DNA from: Bacteroidales bacterium UBA3543
Lineage (GTDB): Bacteria; Bacteroidota; Bacteroidia; Bacteroidales; UBA932
Direction: 5' to 3'
Length of the DNA stretch: 32,238 bases
Assembly: GCA_002376715.1 (NCBI GenBank)
Contig: DFOK01000046.1
Location: forward strand, 1 to 32,238
This document shows positions 24,139 through 32,158 of this stretch, in pieces (position 1 is the first letter of the stretch; each line of letters starts with the position of its first letter). A program made the translations under genes and the position numbers. A model generated the notes under the pieces. The model was not told the DNA's origin, ran no database searches, and saw only the letters and a program-made list of their open reading frames with translations.

Positions 24139-24441
24139 TCAGTCTATTACTTCTATAAGAAAACTCACGGGACGGAAACCGTCGTTGCACGATATCATTG
24201 CGGAGGCGGGATTTTTCATCCATCCGTCGTAAAAACCGGAAGCGCCGTGTGAAAGTGCCAGCACAAATGGAGAAATGGAATCCCATGCACTCTTACAGAA
24301 GCCTTCAGGCCTTTCCCATCCCTCTGCAATCCAGACATCGCCCTCATTGATATCACAAGCGTGTTCGATGGGGTTTTCATATTTTTCAATCAGGTCCTTG
24401 TGTTCTACTTTGCGAACTGCGGTGATGCGTATTCTTTTCAT
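24139..24441 (-). CDS. TIGR04076-family protein of unknown function
   Basis: A 100-residue protein resembling the TIGR04076 group as I recall it: an opening KRIRITAVRKVEHKDL, a central EGFCKSAWDSISPFVLAL, and a closing ISCNDGFRPVSFLIEVID. The family is small, often found beside oxidoreductases, with conserved Cys residues (C29, C49, C84 here) and no established activity. Its stop is 13 nt before the flavodoxin-fold gene, so the pair is likely one transcript. A terminator for the upstream tRNA-Ala precedes it, so it needs a promoter within about 25 bp or read-through. Confidence 0.65.
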   Translation of the reverse strand: MKRIRITAVRKVEHKDLIEKYENPIEHACDINEGDVWIAEGWERPEGFCKSAWDSISPFVLALSHGASGFYDGWMKNPASAMISCNDGFRPVSFLIEVID

Positions 24442-24466
24442 AAGGAGAGGGGTTTTTCGTTATAAC

Positions 24467-24492
24467 AAAAAAGCCCCACATTACTGCGGGGC
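24467..24492 (-). terminator. Terminator of tRNA-Ala
   Basis: On the minus strand GCCCCGCA (24492-24485), loop GTAA, TGTGGGGC (24480-24473) form an 8-bp stem with one G-U pair, followed by six T residues (24472-24467). It lies 9 nt after the tRNA 3' end. Confidence 0.85.
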
Positions 24493-24501
24493 GAAATGGT
24501 G

Positions 24502-24574
24502 TGGAGTATAGGAGAATCGAACTCCTGACCTTTTGAATGCCATTCAAACGCTCTACCAACTGAGCTAATACCCC
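24502..24574 (-). tRNA. tRNA-Ala (anticodon GGC)
   Basis: A 73-nt cloverleaf on the minus strand. Acceptor GGGGTAT pairs with ATACTCC; the third pair is G3-U70, the universal alanine identity element. The anticodon stem TTTGA/TCAAA encloses ATGGCAT, giving GGC, which reads GCC and GCU. T-arm is CAGGA/TCCTA-like with TTCGATT. Discriminator A, no encoded CCA. Confidence 0.96.
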
Positions 24575-24584
24575 ATTGGAACCG

Positions 24585-24614
24585 CAAAAGTAAGCAAAAG
24601 TATTGGAAATCCAA
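24585..24614 (-). promoter_or_regulatory. tRNA-Ala promoter
   Basis: On the minus strand TTG (24614-24612), 19-nt spacer, TACTTTTG (24592-24585). The predicted start is a few bases before the tRNA 5' end at 24574. A second TACTTTTG lies at 24602-24595, 2 nt upstream of the first; it lacks a matching -33 element. Confidence 0.7.
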
Positions 24615-24620
24615 CTATTT

Positions 24621-24653
24621 TTTGACAGCCTCAACAAAAAAATCGTAACTTCG
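24621..24653 (+). promoter_or_regulatory. Promoter of the P-type ATPase gene
   Basis: TTTG (24621-24624), 21-nt spacer, TAACTTCG (24646-24653), one mismatch in the -7 element. The leader to the ATG at 24684 would be about 25 nt. Confidence 0.5.
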
Positions 24654-24683
24654 TCTCTTTAATAAAATGATTTCAATTGACAA

Positions 24684-27464
24684 ATGTCAGAAGAAAACAG
24701 AAAAAAATATAAATACCTCTATGCGGATTCTCCGGAAGTAATTAACGGAAAAAGTTGCAATATTATTCCCGAACCGGAGAGCGAACCCTTATGGAAAGCT
24801 TATCTGGCCAAGTTCAAGGATCCCATTATCATAATACTGCTGGTGGCACTCGGGCTCTCGCTCTGCATATCCTTTTATGAGATGCTGGTAATGGGAAGGT
24901 CCGCCTCCTGCCTGATTGAGCCCCTCGGAGTACTGATTGCCATTTTGCTTGCCACAGGCATAGCATTTATCTTTGAGTACAACGCCGAAAAGGAGTTCAA
25001 GATTCTAAATAAAGCCAAAGACGAGCGTAAAGTCAAGGTACTTAGGTGGCGTAGCGCACATGAAGCAGAAGAGGGTGCTTGGCCGCAGGTTTATGAGATT
25101 CCCAGAGGAGATGTCTGTATTGGGGATATTGTCAAGTTGGAGAGTGGTGATGAGATTCCTGCTGACGGGATTCTGCTGGAGGCGATCTCATTGCGAGTTG
25201 ACGAGTCCAATTTTACCGGAGAGCCATTTACAAGGAAATTTGTGGAAATTGACCCTACACGACCTGAGAGTACCTATCCACAGAATTTTCTCCTTAGAGG
25301 TACCACTCTTATAGAGGGTACAGCACTCTATAAGATAACGGCAATAGGACCTGAAACCGAAGAGGGTAAAGGAGCCAGGATTCTTCAGGAGGAGAGCACC
25401 GTCGAAACTCCTCTCAATAAGCAGCTTAATCGTCTTGCAAAATCGATTACCAAGGCGAGTTATATACTCGGCACACTTGTAGTTGTCGGACGTCTGCTCA
25501 TATTTTTCCTAACCGGAGATCCCGGAGAGCGCGAATTACTGGATATCATCCATGTCATAATAAACTCAGTGATGCTTGCGGTAACTCTGATAGTGGTAAC
25601 AGTACCAGAGGGACTCCCGATGAGTGTTACCATCTCTCTTGCGATGAGTATGCGCAAAATGTTGAAAGAGAAGAATCTTGTGCGCAAACTCCATGCTTGC
25701 GAGACTATGGGAGCAACAACTGTCATCTGCACCGACAAGACCGGCACACTCACCTACAATAAAATGAGTGTGGTGGAGCAGGAATTCATAGACGTTGATA
25801 TGGACTTTGTTGCCCTGAGTATCTCGATCAACTCTACTGCAGAGCTCTCTGATGACGAATCCGGCAAGCTCCGCGCAATCGGCAATCCCACTGAGGGTGC
25901 ATTGCTCCTCTGGCTGCAAGAACTGGGATATGACTACCGTGCGCTTCGCGAACGTCTTGTCATCATTTCTCAGGAACCTTTCTCCACAGAGAGCAAGAGA
26001 ATGACAACTGTTGCGAAAGATAAACTTACAGGCAGGAGCGTGCGTTATATAAAAGGTGCACCCGAGATTGTGTTGGAAATGTCGGATCACATCGCCGGAA
26101 ACCGCACTAAGGGGGAGATACTATCTCACCTTCAGAGCTATCAGTCCAAAGGGATGCGTACGCTTGGTTTCGCATACCAGGAGATGGATGTTGAAGAAGG
26201 TCCGGTTATCTTTGCCGGCATAGTAGGCATCGCTGATCCTGTACGAGTGGATGTGCGAGAAGCCATAGATATCTGTAGAAACAATGCGGGTGTCAGAGTT
26301 ATAATGATTACCGGAGATGTTGCGCTGACTGCAAATGAGATATCACGGCAATCCGGAATAATGGACGCTCAAGAACCCATGCAAATACTAACCGGAGCGG
26401 AATTTGCCCTAATGAGCGATGAAGAGATCAAAACCAATGTCATACCCACCCTTAAAGTGCTCTCCAGAGCACGTCCTGAAGACAAAGCCCGACTGGTAAC
26501 ACTACTTCAAGAGATGGGCGAAGTAGTGGCAGTGACAGGTGACGGCACAAATGACGCCCCTGCACTCAAAAAGGCCCAGGTAGGACTTTCTATGGGTGAC
26601 GGCACCTCAAGAGCCAAGGAAGCAAGCGACATCACAATCATAGACAACTCCTTTATTAGCATCAATAAAGGTATCCTCTGGGGACGTTCACTCTACCTCA
26701 ACATCAAACGTTTCATTCTCTTCCAGATGACCATCAACGTGTGTGCCTGCCTGATAGTGCTGTTGGGCTCTTTCCTTGGGCTGGATTCACCTCTGACGGT
26801 TACGCAGATGCTTTGGGTCAATCTCATAATGGATACATTTGCAGCAATGGCACTCTCTTCCATCCCTCCCGACCGAAGAGTGATGAATGCCCCTCCGAGA
26901 GATTCCAAAAGCCATATAATCGACCGCAATATGGCTATCCGCATCATAGTAGGAGGCCTTATTTTCTTTATTGTGATGACCCTGATCTGGCGGCTGCTCT
27001 GGCACACGGATATCACTTCTGTTAGGGATTTGTTAAATATGGAAACCCTTAATAAACTCTTTAGGGAAGCCTTAGATCCCAGTACAAAGCAACATCTTTC
27101 AGGATTTGAAAGGGGAGTCTTCTTCTCCATCTTCGTAATACTTCAGTTCTGGAACCTGTTCAATTCAAGATATTTCCGCACCAATGGGAGCGTTCTGCAG
27201 GATATTCTGGATTCGTTATTCAATCGCAAACGTTTCAGGGAATCCGCCTCTCTTACATTGTTGATGGTTGCCGGCATTATTCTGTTTGGACAATACTTCA
27301 TAACCAACGTTGCGGGAGCCTTCTTCGATGTAGCTCCGCTCTCCTGGAGTGACTGGTGGCTGATACTGCTCTGCACCTCCCCTGTACTGCTTATCCCCGA
27401 CATCTGGAGGTTTATAAGAAATCTATTTTCCGCACAGCGGGAAAAGAAATACGCAAGAATATAA
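24684..27464 (+). CDS. Calcium-transporting-type P2 ATPase
   Basis: A 926-residue P-type ATPase that would pump Ca2+ (or a related cation) out of the cytoplasm. The phosphorylated Asp351 lies in CTDKTGTLTYNKM. The actuator loop reads NFTGEPF, the M4 ion-binding segment is VPEGLPMSV (the P-E-G-L motif of Ca2+ and related pumps), the nucleotide-binding region has KGAPE, and the hinge reads TGDGTNDAPALKKAQVGLSMG. The two N-terminal helices (about 48-65 and 75-97) and the C-terminal six-helix block are visible; LWVNLIMDTFAAMAL in M6 supports the Ca2+/PMCA-like branch. No calmodulin-type extension is seen. It is monocistronic or leads the prolyl-tRNA editing gene 115 nt downstream. Ion specificity is inferred. 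Confidence 0.93.
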   Translation: MSEENRKKYKYLYADSPEVINGKSCNIIPEPESEPLWKAYLAKFKDPIIIILLVALGLSLCISFYEMLVMGRSASCLIEPLGVLIAILLATGIAFIFEYNAEKEFKILNKAKDERKVKVLRWRSAHEAEEGAWPQVYEIPRGDVCIGDIVKLESGDEIPADGILLEAISLRVDESNFTGEPFTRKFVEIDPTRPESTYPQNFLLRGTTLIEGTALYKITAIGPETEEGKGARILQEESTVETPLNKQLNRLAKSITKASYILGTLVVVGRLLIFFLTGDPGERELLDIIHVIINSVMLAVTLIVVTVPEGLPMSVTISLAMSMRKMLKEKNLVRKLHACETMGATTVICTDKTGTLTYNKMSVVEQEFIDVDMDFVALSISINSTAELSDDESGKLRAIGNPTEGALLLWLQELGYDYRALRERLVIISQEPFSTESKRMTTVAKDKLTGRSVRYIKGAPEIVLEMSDHIAGNRTKGEILSHLQSYQSKGMRTLGFAYQEMDVEEGPVIFAGIVGIADPVRVDVREAIDICRNNAGVRVIMITGDVALTANEISRQSGIMDAQEPMQILTGAEFALMSDEEIKTNVIPTLKVLSRARPEDKARLVTLLQEMGEVVAVTGDGTNDAPALKKAQVGLSMGDGTSRAKEASDITIIDNSFISINKGILWGRSLYLNIKRFILFQMTINVCACLIVLLGSFLGLDSPLTVTQMLWVNLIMDTFAAMALSSIPPDRRVMNAPPRDSKSHIIDRNMAIRIIVGGLIFFIVMTLIWRLLWHTDITSVRDLLNMETLNKLFREALDPSTKQHLSGFERGVFFSIFVILQFWNLFNSRYFRTNGSVLQDILDSLFNRKRFRESASLTLLMVAGIILFGQYFITNVAGAFFDVAPLSWSDWWLILLCTSPVLLIPDIWRFIRNLFSAQREKKYARI

Positions 27465-27579
27465 TAGAGAATGAGATACTAAATGGTCTTCAATAGAGAA
27501 GGATCTGTCAAATGTACGCGAAGATAAATGAACAGGAATAATGGAGGATTGATATTAAATCAAGAGAATTTTCATAAAA

Positions 27580-28140
27580 ATGCAATACAACGAAACAATA
27601 ACCGGAGTTCTGGAGTTCCTCGAAAATGCCGGAATAGAGTACAAAATTTACACCCATCCCCCGCTCCCCACAATAGAAATGGCGATGGAATACTGGAAGA
27701 ATATTGACTCCACCCACTGCAAGAATCTCTTCTTCCGCAACCACAAGGGTAACCGTCACTATCTGGTAATCTTCGAGTGTCACAAAAATCTCGACATAGC
27801 CAAGTTGGAAAAAGCATTGAAGCAGGGTAAACTCTCTTTTGCCTCACCGGAAAGGATGCAGCGCTGCCTGGGTCTGACTCCCGGCTCAGTCTCCCTATTT
27901 GGTCTGATAAACGATATGGGACTTGATAATCGCACGGACGTAAATCCCAAAGAACTCTTTCCCAATGGACACCGCGTCAAACTCTATCTCGATAAAGACC
28001 TTCAGCAGAGCGAACAGATCAGTTTCCACCCTTGTGACAATACTGCAAGCGTAACTATCTCACAGGCAGATTTTCGCCGCTTTCTCGAGCTTTGGGGAGG
28101 TGAAGTGGAATGGATTGAGGTAAAGGAAGATCTAGAGTAG
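27580..28140 (+). CDS. Prolyl-tRNA editing protein (YbaK/ProX family, PrdX/ProXp-Ala type)
   Basis: A 186-residue trans-editing protein expected to hydrolyse Ala mischarged onto tRNA-Pro, as shown for ProXp-Ala. The signature THCKNLFFRNHKGNRHYLVI (45-64) contains the conserved Lys48. The segment LSFASPERMQRCLGLTPGSVSLFGLIND is characteristic, and the C-terminal FHPCDNTASVTIS fits the PrdX end. There are 115 nt between the ATPase stop and its ATG, with no clear promoter. It converges on, and overlaps by 9 bp, the free methionine-R-sulfoxide reductase gene. Confidence 0.9.
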   Translation: MQYNETITGVLEFLENAGIEYKIYTHPPLPTIEMAMEYWKNIDSTHCKNLFFRNHKGNRHYLVIFECHKNLDIAKLEKALKQGKLSFASPERMQRCLGLTPGSVSLFGLINDMGLDNRTDVNPKELFPNGHRVKLYLDKDLQQSEQISFHPCDNTASVTISQADFRRFLELWGGEVEWIEVKEDLE

Positions 28141-28566
28141 GGAGACTATCTTCTCAAGCCAGAATGCATCTGTTTGGTCAAAGGCCGACAAATCTTTGCT
28201 ATCTATATCGAGAACTCCGACGACATCATCATCTTTAAATATCGGAACGACTATTTCACTTCTGGAAAGTGAACTACAAGCGATGTGGCCGGGAAACTGC
28301 TCCACATCGGGAACCACAATCGTCTCACGACGTTCCCAGGCTGTCCCGCAAACTCCTCGCCCGTAAGGAAGTCTTGTACAGGCCACCGGTCCCTGGAAAG
28401 GGCCAAGTACGAGACTCTCCCCATCCACACGATAAAAACCGGTCCACCACCAGCCAAAGGTTTCATGGAGCAGGGCTGCTACATTTGCCATATTGGCAAT
28501 TGGATCCTGTTCCATTGAGACCATAGCTTCCAACTGCCGGTATACGAGTTTATATTTTTCTTCCAT
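28132..28566 (-). CDS. msrC: Free methionine-(R)-sulfoxide reductase (GAF domain)
   Basis: A 144-residue single GAF-domain enzyme that reduces free (not protein-bound) Met-R-sulfoxide. The three Cys of the family are present: C63 and C73 in ACTRLPYGRGVCG, and C97 in HIACSSLSRSEIV. WWWTGFYRVDGE and GVLDIDS are also typical. The protein is slightly shorter at the C-terminus than E. coli YebR. It faces msrA divergently across 63 bp, and its stop overlaps the convergent editing gene by 9 bp. An exact TAnnTTTG (28578-28571 on the minus strand) ends 4 nt before the ATG. Confidence 0.92.
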   Translation of the reverse strand: MEEKYKLVYRQLEAMVSMEQDPIANMANVAALLHETFGWWWTGFYRVDGESLVLGPFQGPVACTRLPYGRGVCGTAWERRETIVVPDVEQFPGHIACSSLSRSEIVVPIFKDDDVVGVLDIDSKDLSAFDQTDAFWLEKIVSLL

Positions 28567-28570
28567 AATT

Positions 28571-28578
28571 CAAAGATA
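28571..28578 (-). promoter_or_regulatory. -7 element close to the free-Met-R-sulfoxide reductase start
   Basis: TATCTTTG on the minus strand, ending 4 nt before the ATG at 28566. No -33 TTTG is seen at 19-21 nt. If used, the mRNA would be leaderless or nearly so. Confidence 0.4.
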
Positions 28579-28617
28579 GCAACTAATTAATTATCGGAGA
28601 TATTTTGGGATATTTCT

Positions 28618-28625
28618 TACATTTG
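28618..28625 (+). promoter_or_regulatory. -7 element close to the msrA start
   Basis: TACATTTG, ending 4 nt before the ATG at 28630. The same spacing is seen on the opposite strand for the divergent gene. No clear -33 element. Confidence 0.4.
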
Positions 28626-28629
28626 TTTT

Positions 28630-29154
28630 ATGAAAAAAAATCTACAAGCAATATGGTTTGCCGGAGGCTGTTTCTGGGGTCTTGAAAAATATTTCAAGTT
28701 GATTCGGGGCGTAGTTGATACGGAAGTGGGATATATCAACGGAAAGACCCCCAATCCGACCTATGAAGAAGTATATACCGATACCACCGGATATATGGAG
28801 TGTGTCAAGGTGATATATGATACAGATATTCTGGATTTGGAAGATCTCGTAAGATTTTTCTTTAAGGCAATAGATCCCACACGTAGCGACGGTCAGGCCG
28901 GAGATATCGGCACACGATACAAAAGCGGAATTTTCTACCATTCGGGTTACAACTCAAATGCTGCCGTTGCACAAAAGGTACATGATGAAGTGAGTAAAGA
29001 GTATTCGGTTCCGATATATGTCGAAATCGGCCCTGTCATAAGTTATTATCCGGCTGAAAAATATCATCAGAACTACCTCGACAAAAATCCCGGCGGCTAC
29101 TGCCACATAAGACCTCAGCTCTACGAATTTGCCAAGAAGGCAAATAAAAAATAG
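28630..29154 (+). CDS. msrA: Peptide methionine (S)-sulfoxide reductase MsrA
   Basis: A 174-residue single-domain MsrA that repairs Met-S-sulfoxide in proteins. The catalytic Cys14 is in AGGCFWGLEKYF, followed by GVVDTEVGYINGKTPNPTYEEVYT, which is the usual substrate-binding region, then FFFKAIDPTRSDGQAGDIGTRYKSGIF. A second Cys (C158) is in GGYCHI near the C-terminus. There is no fused MsrB domain. The start at 28630 fits the family, which begins only a few residues before GGCFWG. It is divergent from msrC and ends in a hairpin shared with the convergent M20 gene. Confidence 0.95.
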   Translation: MKKNLQAIWFAGGCFWGLEKYFKLIRGVVDTEVGYINGKTPNPTYEEVYTDTTGYMECVKVIYDTDILDLEDLVRFFFKAIDPTRSDGQAGDIGTRYKSGIFYHSGYNSNAAVAQKVHDEVSKEYSVPIYVEIGPVISYYPAEKYHQNYLDKNPGGYCHIRPQLYEFAKKANKK

Positions 29155-29193
29155 AGGCACCGACTTTAACTGTTGATCATAACCATAAATATA

Positions 29194-29220
29194 AATGCCT
29201 GATGCAATTCACCAGGCATT
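29194..29220. terminator. Probable terminator between msrA and the M20 amidohydrolase gene
   Basis: AATGCCTG (29194-29201) pairs with CAGGCATT (29213-29220) across an 11-nt loop. On the plus strand it is followed by CATTTGTTT, on the minus strand by TATATTT; both T-tracts are weak. Its position between two convergent genes supports a bidirectional terminator. Confidence 0.55.
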
Positions 29221-29259
29221 CATTTGTTTAAGCTCAGTATATTGAGTCTCTTTCCTAAA

Positions 29260-30429
29260 TTATTTGAGATACTCCTCAGCGAGAGCAACCCACATAGATG
29301 CCCCTATGGGCAATATATCTGTATCAAATACATATTTGGGATGGTGTACCATGAAAGTATCTCCATTGCCAATCATGATGTAGCTGCCAGGTTTCTGTTG
29401 TAGCATAAATGCAAAGTCTTCGCTACTCATCAACGGCTTGCAGGGATAGACGACATTCTCTTCGCCGAAGTACTTCTTCGCCACATCTGCGGCAAACTTA
29501 GTCTCCTCCGGACTATTTACCAATACGGCTCCGGGTTGCCCCTCTTTGATATTGTAAGTACAACCGTAGCATTCTGCCTGAGCAGCTGTTATCTTCCGGA
29601 TCCTATCGAGTACTTTTACGCGGGTTTCGGCTTGCATATTTCTCATCGAGAGTCGGAGAATTGCACTATTGGCTATAACATTACCCTCATTGCCGGCCAG
29701 GAAAGCACCGATGGTCACTACGCCATTGTCCCAGGGAGATATATTGCGAGAAATGATAGTCTGAAGCGCCATAACGAGTGAGGCTCCTGCCACCACCGGG
29801 TCTATACTTAACTCAGGCATGGATCCGTGAGAACCTTTGCCGGTGAGTTCGATTTCCCAGTTGTCCACTGCCGACATCGTCTCTCCGTCATGAAAGTGGA
29901 GCACACCTTTAGGGAGACCGGGGATATTGTGCATCGCATAGAGACGATCTATCTGAAATTTTTCAAATAATCCATCTGCTATCATCGCAGGGCCGCCCTG
30001 CATGTTCTCCTCCGAAGGCTGGAAAATGAAATGAACAGTGCCATTGAACCGGCGCGTATTAGCTAAGTATTTAGCCCCTCCCAATGCCATTGCTGAGTGC
30101 CCATCGTGTCCACATAGGTGAGATATCCCATCATATCGACTCTTGTAGGATAGGTTATTGTCTTCCTGAACACGGATCGCATCCATATCTGCGCGGAAGC
30201 CGATACTCTTATGGCCCTCACCATTCTGCAAACGTCCGACCACACCATAGATACCATCCTTGCCGATCTTTTCGTGCACCTCGTAGCCCATTTGGACCAA
30301 CTCTTTAGCTATGTATCGTGCAGTTTCATGCTCTTTAGTGGAAACTTCGGGATGGGAGTGTATATATTCCATCCATCGTTTCATATCGGAGTGCAATGCA
30401 TTTACTCCTTCTATGGGTTTTGCCTTCAT
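29260..30429 (-). CDS. M20D-family amidohydrolase (hippurate/N-acyl-amino-acid hydrolase type)
   Basis: A 389-residue zinc or manganese metallohydrolase that would release an amino acid from an N-acyl or N-blocked precursor. Metal ligands are recognisable: Cys and His in HLCGHDGHSAMALGG (about 106-120), the Glu pair in FQPSEENMQGG, His in AMHNIPG, and the late His in HHPKYVFDTDILPIG. The lid domain with HGSMPELSIDPV is present. No signal peptide is seen, so it is cytoplasmic. It starts 4 nt after the MFS transporter gene, so substrate transport and hydrolysis are probably coupled. The substrate itself is unknown. Confidence 0.9.
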   Translation of the reverse strand: MKAKPIEGVNALHSDMKRWMEYIHSHPEVSTKEHETARYIAKELVQMGYEVHEKIGKDGIYGVVGRLQNGEGHKSIGFRADMDAIRVQEDNNLSYKSRYDGISHLCGHDGHSAMALGGAKYLANTRRFNGTVHFIFQPSEENMQGGPAMIADGLFEKFQIDRLYAMHNIPGLPKGVLHFHDGETMSAVDNWEIELTGKGSHGSMPELSIDPVVAGASLVMALQTIISRNISPWDNGVVTIGAFLAGNEGNVIANSAILRLSMRNMQAETRVKVLDRIRKITAAQAECYGCTYNIKEGQPGAVLVNSPEETKFAADVAKKYFGEENVVYPCKPLMSSEDFAFMLQQKPGSYIMIGNGDTFMVHHPKYVFDTDILPIGASMWVALAEEYLK

Positions 30430-30433
30430 ATAT

Positions 30434-31903
30434 CTACGCCTCCTTTGTTTTACCCGAAACGGTGAATCTGATTACAAGGATAGCGATGACAATCATAATA
30501 AAGTTGAAGAGCAGTGCTATCATGGCACCATGTCTGAAATCAAGATTGTCCTGACGTCCTATAAAGAGTGTATCCAGAGCTGTGAAAGGTCTGCCGTTGA
30601 CTATGATACCGGAATAAATGGCGGTGGAAATCGCAATTCCAAAACCATTACCGAGGGAAGATGCCATCTTGTAAATACCTGAACCCGCTGCAGTCTGACT
30701 AAGCGGTAGATTGGAGAGCGCAGCATCTGTCGAGGGAGTTGCATAGAATGCAAGCCCCAGACCAAAGAAGATGTAACCAATCGCCATCAATACCATATAG
30801 GTACTCGTCATAATGTTGGTCGGCAGCATACATGCAATCGAGAGAAGGAGGATTAAACAGCCCCAGATCATCGGTTTGCGCGGACCATACTTACGTAGCA
30901 GTCGCTCACCCACTCGAATAAAGAGCAGGATCACAACTCCGTATCCCAGTGTCAGGTAGCCGGTGGTATCCGCACTGATTCCTCCACCTTGCTGCATCAG
31001 CATCAAAGTGACGATCAGTACTCCGGAGGTACTATTAAGAATCAAATTGGAGACCGTCGCACCGGTGAAGGTCTTATTACGGAAAAGGCTGAAATCGATG
31101 AACGGACTCTCTTTTTTCTTCAACTCAAAAATAATGAACAGGATCAGGAAGACAATGGAGATACCGGCCAAAATCAGTGACTTAGTGCTACCCCATCCCC
31201 ATTCCGAGCCTTTACTGACAAAGAGTTGTAGCGCAACGATAAAGAACATAAAAAGCAGCATTCCGAGATAGTCAAACCGAGTTTTGCCTTTTTGTTCCGC
31301 TTTGCTTTCGGGGAGATCACGTATAAGGAAGAGACCGAGAACGGAGAGCACACAAGATACTATAAATATCCATCTCCATCCGAGATTATCAGCCATTGCT
31401 CCACCTACAAGAGCCGCAAAGCTGGTACCACCCCATGTTCCCATACTCCACAGGCTGACTGCCCTCTGCCTTCCCTTCTCATCCCAGTATTCTCTGAGCA
31501 AAGAAAGCGTAGCAGGCATAATACATGCTGCGGAGAGTCCTTGAAGAATACGACCGGTAAGCAGAACCGGAAATGTAAGGCCACTTTTACCCGGCACAAT
31601 TGCTATCAACGCTGCTCCGACAATGGCAAAGATAAAACCTAGACGTGTAATCTTAACCCTGCCGATTTTGTCAGCCAGACCTCCGAATACGACTACGGTC
31701 ATACCTGAGAAAAGTGCAGTAATAGAGACCGCAAGGTTGAGGGAAGAATTCGGGAGACCGAGATCCTGGTTCATGACCACATTGACATTGAGGATGGTCA
31801 TGCCGAAGAGCCAGAAAGAGAGCAGACCGAGAATAAATCCGAAAAGGACTCTGTCGTTCCCTCTGTAGGCCTTTGCACTTAAACTATTAGATTGAGTTGC
31901 CAT
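30434..31903 (-). CDS. Major facilitator superfamily transporter, 14-helix DHA2-like
   Basis: A 489-residue inner-membrane protein. About 14 hydrophobic helices can be counted, and the loop between helices 2 and 3 has the MFS motif A (GGLADKIGRVK). The 14-helix layout and general look match the DHA2 (EmrB/QacA-like) group, which are mostly proton-driven exporters, so import should not be assumed. It has its own promoter (32037-32005 on the minus strand) and a leader of about 95 nt. The M20 amidohydrolase follows 4 nt after its stop; the nearest upstream gene on the same strand is the histidine kinase fragment. Confidence 0.88.
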   Translation of the reverse strand: MATQSNSLSAKAYRGNDRVLFGFILGLLSFWLFGMTILNVNVVMNQDLGLPNSSLNLAVSITALFSGMTVVVFGGLADKIGRVKITRLGFIFAIVGAALIAIVPGKSGLTFPVLLTGRILQGLSAACIMPATLSLLREYWDEKGRQRAVSLWSMGTWGGTSFAALVGGAMADNLGWRWIFIVSCVLSVLGLFLIRDLPESKAEQKGKTRFDYLGMLLFMFFIVALQLFVSKGSEWGWGSTKSLILAGISIVFLILFIIFELKKKESPFIDFSLFRNKTFTGATVSNLILNSTSGVLIVTLMLMQQGGGISADTTGYLTLGYGVVILLFIRVGERLLRKYGPRKPMIWGCLILLLSIACMLPTNIMTSTYMVLMAIGYIFFGLGLAFYATPSTDAALSNLPLSQTAAGSGIYKMASSLGNGFGIAISTAIYSGIIVNGRPFTALDTLFIGRQDNLDFRHGAMIALLFNFIMIVIAILVIRFTVSGKTKEA

Positions 31904-32004
31904 AATCTTAAATAATTAGGTTTAGATTAGAGAATAAATTATTGTATTAATCAAATAACATTTTCACTGTTGATTGATTATAATAGTTCTAATGTATTTG
32001 GATA

Positions 32005-32037
32005 CAAAGGTAAACTTTTATAGGACTTACAAGCAAA
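32005..32037 (-). promoter_or_regulatory. Promoter of the MFS-M20 operon
   Basis: On the minus strand TTTG (32037-32034), 21-nt spacer, TACCTTTG (32012-32005), a full match to the Bacteroidota consensus. The predicted start is near 31999. The leader contains partially complementary TAATCAA-type segments around 31950-31980. Confidence 0.75.
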
Positions 32038-32118
32038 AGAATAGAAAATATTTTGCCAATAAAATATAAATTCATTGGGTTTCAATTGTTTATAACAGAG
32101 AAACCGGAATATTATAAG

Positions 32119-32141
32119 AATAAAGGATATTATCCCTTATT
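32119..32141. repeat. Near-perfect palindrome between the kinase 3' end and the MFS promoter
   Basis: AATAAAGGATA (32119-32129), one base, TATCCCTTATT (32131-32141): 10 of 11 positions are complementary. The dyad lacks a T-tract and a usable loop, so it looks more like a protein-binding site than a terminator. It lies about 80 bp upstream of the MFS -33 element. The rest of 31904-32158 is AT-rich with no gene. Confidence 0.4.
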
Positions 32142-32158
32142 ATCTATTATTTAATTGA

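Noticed and set aside
24595..24602. Second TACTTTTG upstream of tRNA-Ala
   Set aside because: It has no TTTG at 19-21 nt, while the inner copy does. It may be a chance duplicate; not listed as a separate promoter.
27465..27579. Short gene or RNA between the ATPase and the editing protein
   Set aside because: No open frame with a plausible start, no hairpin with a T-run and no promoter match were found in these 115 bases.
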